Shown one piece after another: positions 56,703 to 64,000 of a stretch of DNA of 64,000 nt. Positions within the stretch are counted from its first letter, which is position 1. The number at the start of each line of letters is the position of its first letter. Position numbers and translations under genes: made by a program. The notes under the pieces were generated by a model, which was given only the letters and a program-made list of their open reading frames with translations, was not told the DNA's origin and searched no databases. The DNA comes from Coniosporium tulheliwenetii (lineage: Eukaryota; Ascomycota; Dothideomycetes), in contig JAPDRP010000043.1 of the NCBI GenBank assembly GCA_030247845.1, positions 32,704 through 96,703 of the forward strand, read 5' to 3'.

Positions 56703-58135
56703 GACGAATGGGGGAATGAGGAAGCAGATATAGCAAATGGCAACCAGCCGCCCCGGAGGCGTATATATAAGGGGGTTGCAAGGGGAGCCTGGAAAGGCAA
56801 ATAGATATCTCAGTTAACCATTAAAATGAATAGATGGGCTTAGTATCGAGTGACACGACAAAGGAGAGGCTAGAGAATGAGTGTATAGGAATCGAAACCT
56901 CAAGAGAAACTGAGAGAGCTGGGAGCTGGGAGCTTGGAAGAGGTCTGGGGGCGACGGAGCGAAGTCCATCGAGCAGCCTGATCGGATCTTCGCGGTCCAG
57001 CTCACAGATTTACGAATTGAAGATCTCTCACTGAGCAGCGCGCACTCAGCTCCTTAGCCGAGCACGGCCTGCATACCAAAGATACGCTACTTGGGTCCAT
57101 GAGGTGCCACTGCTGCTAGTCAGAGCTGCCGAGCTCAACTACACATCTATCAGCTATTTTCGTGCACTAGCAGTAACGGGCCACTTTGCCCAGCCATGCT
57201 CTTCCATTCGCTTTCCGGATCCACCGAAAGGCAAGGGAACCGTAAATGTCGTGCCAGCATGCGGGTTGTGACTCGTATCACACGGAAGAGGACGTTGCAG
57301 GAGAGCGCCGAGGCTCCCGCGCCGCTAGCCGACAAGAACACATGGTTACAGCACAGCAATACACGCTGCATCGTCACGCTGGCCCGGCATGCAATGACGG
57401 GGTTGCTGCACGGACGCGGTGAAGGGTTGGATCAAGGGGGATGTTCGAAGAAGCAGCATCCCGGCGAGCGCCACACCCGGGAGCAGGGACCATCCGCACC
57501 GACGTTGACCTAAGCCGCGAACGGATTAGAGTGGCTCTGGGCACGAAAGCCCGCGTCTGGTCACCACAAACTGCGTCAAAACTGTCAACCACCAAGCCAC
57601 CGAGCCGTCAACGCAGGCGTCAACCCCAGCGTCAACCAAACTTGCGCCCCTTATTCTCGCCAAAGCCGTCAGCCCTTTGCAAGGACCCATCCAGCCCTAG
57701 GCCCTGCGCCTCTTGGCTGGCAATGTCATTTGATCCGTATTCCCGATTGCAAATCGCCGCTATGCCCTCCTGACTGTCGCTTCAGACCGCATGGTCTGTG
57801 TCGGCTCCAGCGCCATCAATACTGGGCCGGCCGGTCATGCTGCCGGCTGAGGCGGCCTTGCGCTCTCGCCGCGTCGAGGCTCACGGCAAGCCCGCATGAT
57901 CCTTAGCCAATTTGCCGTTTACGGAGTCCTAAGAAGCGATGGGGTGATGGCAAGCCTCGATTTGGGAGAGCATCAACGGATTTTGGCCGTGTTCTCGTAT
58001 TTTCGACCACCCAGGGCCGAGGCGATGACAGATTTCTGCTGGAGGTGAAGATATTTACTCCACCTTTGGGCCCCTTCTCTTGATTCCATCAGTTCACTCA
58101 AGCGTCTCGTTGGCTGCTTTCGTTTTACATAGAAC
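56703..58135. other. divergent intergenic region between gtb3-like and agd3-like genes
   Basis: About 1.4 kb separates two divergent starts and should hold both promoters. At 56761-56772 a TATATATAA run lies directly beside GGGGG (CCCCC on the gtb3 strand, an AGGGG-type stress element candidate), about 60 bp upstream of the gtb3 ATG. No ORF with motifs is seen. Confidence 0.5.
56761..56772 (-). promoter_or_regulatory. TATA box candidate for the gtb3-like gene
   Basis: The minus strand reads CCCCCTTATATATACG about 60 bp before the start codon at 56702. The placement fits a core promoter. This is motif-based only. Confidence 0.4.
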
Positions 58136-60503
58136 ATGGCAAGCTCGTTCTCTTTCGTCTCGCTTCTTATCTTGGGATTGGGCCTTTGGTCCACCCTTGT
58201 GGCAGCAGTCGCCACCAAGAGTACCGTTTTAATTCTTGCACGCGACACCGGCGCTGCATACAATGTGTACTCCGGCCTTCAAGGCTATGGCATCCCATAC
58301 GAGGTGTGTGTACCCACTCTCCGAGTCGCAAGCTTTCTCTAACATTTACAATAGATAATCAGCATCCCCTCGACCGGCGCATCTTTACCAATACTCAACT
58401 CGACCACCACAGAGGGAAACTATGGAGCCGTAGTCGTCCTCAGCGAAGTGTCGTACGAGTACTCTACTGGGTTTTTCTCCGCGCTCACCACACAGCAATG
58501 GAATACCCTCTACAGCTACCAGACCGCCTTTGGCATCAGGATGGTGCGCTTGGATGTCTATCCCGGGCCCGATTTTGGCACAACCACTGCAATTGCCGGC
58601 GCCGGCTGCTGTGATTCTGGCGTGGAGCAATTGATCTCCTTCACGAACTCCGATGCCTTCCCTACTGCAGGTCTCAAGCTTGGTGCGACCATGAACACCC
58701 AGGGGCTGTGGCATTACCCTGCGACAATCACGAATTCAACCACCACGACCGAGATCGCAAAGTTCGGGCCAGGTGGAAGCTTCTCCGGCGACACAACAGC
58801 GGCTGTCATCAACAACTTTGACGGCAGGCAGCAGATGGTCTTCTTCACTTCGTGGGCCACATCATGGAACCCGACGTCCAACTTCCTGCAGCATGCATGG
58901 ATTCATTGGGTTACACGGGGCCTGTACGTCGGTTTCAGGCGGCTGTACCTGAGCACCCAGGTCGATGACGTGTTCCTGGGTACGGAACTCTACAAGGTCA
59001 GTCAGCTCCTTTCGACACATGGCATTCGGCCTCACCGCCATGCATTACACTGGTTCAAAGCCTAGTGTTGGGTGATAACGCCACGTTGCTTTGCCGAGAT
59101 TTGAATGCTGACCCCAAACAGCCCGCAGGAGAGACCTTCCGCGTCCGCACTGGTGATCTTGCCAACCATATCACATGGACCACCCAGATCAACTCGAAGA
59201 TGCCTACTGGGTCCAACTACTTCATCGAGCTTGCGCACAATGGTAACGGCGATATCATCGCTGCGGTCGAGACAGCGGAAGGGCAGTCGACTTGCAGACC
59301 CAACGAAGCCATCGACTACCCGGAACAGATTGACACTCCCTTGGAGTTCCAGAAGCCCCTTGGAACCGGAACTAACATTTGGCCCAGTAAGCTTCTACCT
59401 TACATGGTGCAGCCGAAAGACGAAGGCTGACTGGAACTATAGATTCGCCGAAAACTTACACCTGGTCTTCGGAATGTGCAAAACTGGACACTTTGATGCA
59501 GTGGTTCAGCACCACGATGAACCGAGATGCATTCGCCCACGTCTCTCACACGTAAGTTTCTGAGTCTTTGAACACATGTGGAGAGAGCGACCGACTAACG
59601 AGACACAGTTTCACTCACATGGCCTTGAACAACGCGACATACGCAGACACGGCCAAGGAGATCCAGTTCAACAAGGCATGGATGCAGCAGATCGGCATCT
59701 CAGCAGCCGCCCGCTTCTCCGGCGCCGGTCTAGTTCCTCCCGCCATCACCGGCACGCACAACGGCGATGCGATCAAGGCCTGGATGGACAACGGCATCAA
59801 GCACATTGTCGGCGACAACACGCGCCCACCGCTCATGAACCCCGAGAGCAGCTTCTGGCCGCTGACCTCCACCGTCGCGGGCAACGGGTACGCTGGCCTC
59901 AACATTATCCCCCGCTGGGCAACGACCATCTACTACAACTGCGACACGCCCGACTGCACTCTGCAGGAGTGGATCGACACGTCCGGCGGCTCAGGCGACT
60001 TCCAGAACCTCCTCCGTGACGCGCGGGCAGTCAACACGCGGCACCTGCTCGGCCTGCACTGGGACCCCTTCATGTTCCACCAGGCGAACATGCGGCAGAT
60101 TGACATGCCAAACACGGAAGTGAACGGAGTGGCCGCCAAGCTCTCCCTGCTGCAGATCTGGGTCGAGGTCATCGTCCAGGAGATGGTTCGACTAGTATCA
60201 TGGCCCATCGTCTCGCTCAAGCACGACGACATTGGCGTCGTCTTCCAGCAGCGCGAGATCCGCGACAAGTGCCAGCCTAACATGGTCTACAACTACTCGG
60301 CGGACGGTAAGAGCATTATCAGCGTTACCGTCAGCACGAACGGCAACACCTGCGGCACGCCCATCCCGGTCACCTTCCCGGGCGCCGTCACCGCCACCAC
60401 CGGCGCGACCCAGGAGAAGGTCGGTGGCGATCCGCTCACGCTGTGGGTCACGATGAGCGGCGCTCCCCGCACGTACACCCTCAGCTCGCCCATTGCCGTC
60501 TGA
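58136..60503 (+). CDS. agd3: secreted exopolysaccharide deacetylase (Agd3-like, CE18)
   Basis: Five exons (58136-58303, 58355-58996, 59122-59386, 59443-59551, 59609-60503) join in frame to 692 residues with normal GT-AG signals. The signal peptide is FVSLLILGLGLWSTLVAAVA. The N-terminal part (TKSTVLILARDTGAAYNVYS) is followed by the deacetylase core with the metal-site motifs STQVDDVFLGTE and HVSHTFTHMALNNATY and a downstream LGLHWDPFMFHQAN. Agd3 removes acetyl groups from GalNAc in galactosaminogalactan, giving the polymer positive charge for adhesion. Divergent from the gtb3-like gene and followed by ega3, as in Aspergillus. No defect is visible. This is the cleanest gene of the cluster. 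Confidence 0.85.
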
Positions 60504-61810
60504 TGTAATGGACTTTTTCTTGGCGTCAAAGCTTTTCTGCGCGGTTTGCTTTGAATTAGAATTCGGGTGCCCCTGACGATCTTCCGCTGTTTCACGAGCA
60601 TGATGTGATGGATCGGAGTTTGTTGGATGTCTCTCGTTGGAGCAGGAGCAGGAGCAGGCATGTGTCACGGACACCTTCGGCAAGCTTGCGGCTGGGAGTA
60701 AAAAGATTTGTATGCATAATTTTGTGATAGCACAACATCATCTTTGCATTTGCGCGGTACCCTAGTGCAGGGGCATCGACGCCGGCGTGTTAGTTTACCC
60801 AATCCAAAAACATCGTTCTCGAGCATCCCCTCCCTCTGCTTGCCCAGCGTGGAGTTTTCCGTGCGAGATCTACGGCAATGGCCAATGACACGGCTCGTAA
60901 ATCATGCCAGGCGCTTCAAGTTTTTCGCGGCACAGCTCAGCCCGAGGTAACCCCTCACAGCTCGGGCCTACCCCCAGGCAGGGTCAGTCGGAATGTTTTC
61001 GGCGGTTTCCGCTAAGGCTTGCAGCAATGTGAGCCTCTGGCCGTTTGGCTCTCGGGAATTGGCAGGGGATGATGGCGATCCAGGCACGCTAACGGATCAT
61101 TCGTCAATGCGTCCGCGCGGATGGAAACGCAAGGGACGTGCGTTGCATGCCGACCGGGTAAAAAACGCCCAGATGCGATGACGTGACACACGCAGCTTGG
61201 CAGGTACCCGCTGTGGCGTGCGTAGGGGCTAAGAATAGTCCGTGCCAGAGGTTCCTAGAAATGACAGGAGAGCCTAGCAATGGCAGGGTTGCAAGCGCCA
61301 AGGACTGGAGAAGAATCCACAAAGGACGCTATTGGCGCCAGGGGGCGATGCTGTGAAAATCACGAAGACGAAGACCTGCCTCCTATGTACGGCGGGGTGA
61401 GGATCACAAGGCCTCGTTGCCGATTATTGATTCTAGTCTATTGTTAATTGTTGCGTTACTTCCAGGGGTGGGCGAGAGGAGGAGATTGTTGGGTACCTCC
61501 GTCGGGATTTTCGGGAAAGAACAACTTGGAAGGTTCTGCGGGCTGCCGAATACGCCGTGCGAGCTGTCAACTCAGCCTCTGCGCCGGTCTGTTGGTGCTT
61601 GCAGACATGACTGTCTGCTATTGCTGACCGAGATGTAGCCCACAGCAGAACTTCGAGGCTTTTGGCCACTGAGTGAAGTCGCGAGCCTCATTGCACTCTT
61701 CCGTGCTCTGCGTCGTTGAATTCCTGTTCTTTTTCGATTATCCGAATACCTATACGCTACCAACGACCGTTTAGCCATCTTCACACGACTCTAATAATTC
61801 TCTCTTGACA
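60504..61810. other. intergenic region between agd3-like and ega3-like genes
   Basis: 1.3 kb with no convincing ORF. Minus-strand frames at 60198-60683 are shadows of agd3 and its 3' flank. It probably contains the agd3 terminator and the ega3 promoter. Confidence 0.5.
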
Positions 61811-62870
61811 ATGGAGAAGCCACAGCCCTCCCGCCAGTCCTGGTGGTCCTGCCAATCCGGCTTCCGCAAGCTCCTCTACATCGCCCTCCCCCTCATCCTG
61901 ATCATAGCTCTCGCGGTAGGCCTCGGCGTAGGCCTCACAATCGGCCGCGGCTCCGACAACACCGAAGAGCCATCCACAACTGCAGCACCCAGCCCAACAT
62001 CCACACCACGCCCCGGCGACTACACGATCTGGCAGCCCGCGGTCAATGAAACATGGCAGATCGTACTGCTGAAGCCGCTGGAGCTGGCGGCCGACGCGGA
62101 GTCCGTCGAGCCGGACGTCGCGGTATACGACATCGATCTGTTCACGAACGAGGAGGGAGTCATTGAGACGCTGCATCGACTGGGCAAGCGGGTTATCTGC
62201 TATTTCAGTGCCGGGTCGTACGAAGACTACCGACCAGATTCGGCGCAGTTCCAGGAGGGCGATAGAGGCAGTGAGCTGGACGGATGGCCGGGAGAGTATT
62301 GGCTCGATACCAACTCGGAGAATGTGAGGGGTATCATGGTCGAGCGGATGAGGCTGGCGAGGCAGAAGGGCTGTGATGCTGTGGATCCGGACAACGTTGA
62401 TGGCTATGTGAGGCAGCCGTTACAGTGTGCGCTGGCGAGGCGAGAGAAGCTGACAACGATGCGCAGAGCAACGAGAACGGCCTCGACTTGACCGAACAAG
62501 ACGCGATCGACTACGTAAACTTCCTCTCGCAGCAAGCTACCAGCCTCAACATGTCCATTGGCCTCAAGAACGCCGGCGAGATCATCCCGCAGGTGCTCAA
62601 TGCCACTCATTTCTCCGTGAACGAGCAGTGCGTTGAGTACAGCGAGTGCGACACTTTTGCGGCCTTTGTGCAAGACGAGAAGCCCGTCTTTCACATCGAG
62701 TACCCGTCGGATGCGCCAAGCATACAGTCGAGTACTGTTTTAAACGTTTGCTCGGGGAAGGGAACGCGGAGGGCGCGGCGGATTTCAGCACCGTCATGAA
62801 GAACATGAATTTGGATGGCTTTGTGGAATACTGCAGCGGGGAGACTTACACCACCCCAGTGGAGTCATGA
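61811..62870 (+). CDS. ega3: membrane-anchored GH114 endo-alpha-1,4-galactosaminidase (Ega3-like), frameshift near 3' end
   Basis: MEKPQPSRQSWWSCQSGFRK precedes one transmembrane segment (LYIALPLILIIALAVGLGVG) and a Ser/Thr/Pro stalk. The GH114 barrel starts at WQPAVNETWQIVLLKPLEL and includes VAVYDIDLFTNEE, RVICYFSAGSYEDYRPD, GCDAVDPDNVDGY and GLKNAGEIIPQVL. An intron at 62408-62466 (GTGAGG...CTGAC...CAG) joins DGY to SNENGLDLTEQDAIDYVNFL in frame. Near 62728 the family-like reading moves by one base to LLGEGNAEGAADFSTVMKNM, NLDGFVEYCSGE. Without that shift the ORF stops at 62799. Ega3 cleaves GalN-containing stretches of galactosaminogalactan. Whether the shift is real or a sequence error is open. 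Confidence 0.75.
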
Positions 62871-64000
62871 GTCCGTGCATTCATTGCTGTATTTGAGCAT
62901 GGCGTTCGGGTCCGGCGTTCTATGGATTTTTTGTTTACAATTTTGACGGCTTGTTTGGCAGTGTGGCTTGCCGTGTGCACTCGTGAAATGTTACTCTAGT
63001 GATCAGAGGCATGGAACCAAGCAAGGAGCGCTCTCCGGCCAGAAATATGCTTAACCATGGCGTTGTAAGCGCGTCCTTAAGGTACCATGGATGACTGCGA
63101 GATCCTGCGAGCGCCCGCATGCAGATGCATCGTGGAAGCTTCATTCTAAAATTTCCCAAGGCTCAAAGCCACTGTTTCAGCCACCAAGCCTGGCCGGTGT
63201 CAAACCGTGGACTCCGCAAACTCTGGATCGCAAAGTTGCAAACCACACCTGCCAGCTCTCCAACGCCGGATGGCAGGAGATGCCGTATTACCAAGCATGC
63301 TTCGAGCAACACGCCCACGCTGTACGAGGTGCCGGATCCAATCCGCTGCATCGGAGGAGCGCACGCCTGAGTATTGGTAGACCCCTGTCGTGTGACGCCA
63401 GCGTCCGTTCGCGGGGACTCAAGGAGGCTTCTCCACGGTGAAACCTCGGCCGGCCCTCCGTTCGCGGGTACCTACTTCCAAATCTCGTTACATTGGCACC
63501 TTGAATCGGACGCGGTGCTCTCCGTCCTCCGAGTCAGACGCCTCGCACAGCAGGTTTGCCAGTCGTTTCAGCTTCTGGAAGACTGTGCTTTCTCCAATGA
63601 CTTCCGATCAACGCGGAGTCGGTCCGTCATACTTGCGGCGTGACCGCAAGTGCTGCCAGGGCCCCTTTTTCTATGTTGGCATCCAACGCAGTCCAGATGG
63701 ACACGGAGAACAGGAGCAGATCACGCATCGAATTTCATCAGTTTTCTCATCCAGGAGTCTCGTCGTCCCAACTCGGGACGGAGGCAGGGTTGTGCGAAGT
63801 GGCCAACTCCACCGCAAAGCAAGGAGGTAGTGGGTCAACACCATGCGTTATCGTTTTAGAGTTGAATGCGATGCCGAACTCGCTCTAGCGGGCCGCTGAT
63901 CTGGACAATTAAAGGGTGAAGATCTGATGCTAGCTGGACAGTCGTCCGTGCTGCCCAACCCCAGCATCGAAGATCACTTTCGTGGCGCGGCCGTGCTCAC
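62871..64000. other. no gene recognised at the right edge
   Basis: Overlapping short ORFs with no motif. In Aspergillus the next cluster genes would be sph3 and uge3; neither is seen in these 1.1 kb, so they lie beyond the window or are absent. Confidence 0.45.

Noticed and set aside
60198..60683. 161-codon minus-strand ORF as a gene
   Set aside because: It is antisense to the agd3-like 3' end and composed of shadow codons.
1..64000. RIP-type mutation as the general cause of decay
   Set aside because: Many lesions are single-base indels or transversions, and the transposon copies are not strikingly AT-rich by eye; a proper dinucleotide index would be needed.

Overview
The window reads as the nuclear genome of a filamentous ascomycete (Pezizomycotina). 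Introns are short (39-125 bp) with GT...CTAAC/TGAC...AG signals. Fungal-specific families are present: a velvet regulator, a hybrid histidine kinase, a GH81 glucanase, a NACHT/ankyrin relic and pogo/Fot1, Tc1 and hAT transposons. I found no rRNA, tRNA or CRISPR array by eye. I cannot assign a genus.

Layout. 1-3.8 kb: a pogo/Fot1 element whose left terminus is split by a nested Tc1/mariner element. 4.2-7.8 kb: an RGS/Rax1-like membrane protein gene with one in-frame TAG, then a proline-rich velvet-family gene. 8.5-19.8 kb: a rearranged block in which a CTP synthase relic and a hAT transposase are each cut in two at identical 201-bp hAT-type MITEs. The 8-bp target duplications match only if the 9.8 kb between the MITEs is flipped back, which records an inversion. 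Inside the block are BTB, OrsD-like and NACHT relics, a TA-flanked MITE and minisatellites. 19.8-21.0 kb: OrsD-like and hAT relics. 21.6-23.6 kb: an intact hybrid histidine kinase. 23.7-25.6 kb: a second pogo family. 26-28 kb: a GT2 pseudogene and empty sequence.

28-42 kb: a 2.0-kb near-identical inverted duplication (28018-30025 and 39900-41906) whose inner ends lie about 165 and 125 bp upstream of two convergent genes for secreted proteins, a GH81 endo-1,3-beta-glucanase and a lysozyme-like protein with a LysM domain. The two genes therefore share the same upstream sequence. Between them are a broken secreted-protein gene and a pogo fragment.

42-47.6 kb: a LINE (Tad-like) ORF1 relic, a third pogo family cut by a third 201-bp MITE, and half of another element ending 129 bp from the next gene. 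47.7-62.9 kb: three genes in the order of the Aspergillus galactosaminogalactan (GAG) cluster: a giant PelF-like glycosyltransferase (gtb3-like), an exopolysaccharide deacetylase (agd3-like) and a membrane-anchored GH114 hydrolase (ega3-like). The first and last carry apparent single-base frameshifts, so the pathway may be decaying or the assembly may contain indel errors. sph3 and uge3 homologues are not visible before the window ends.

The main stories are MITE-driven rearrangement, an upstream region shared by two wall-active genes, a GAG-type cluster bordered by transposons, and pogo families that differ in sequence but share an ACGTA terminus followed by direct repeats with a 17-bp period.
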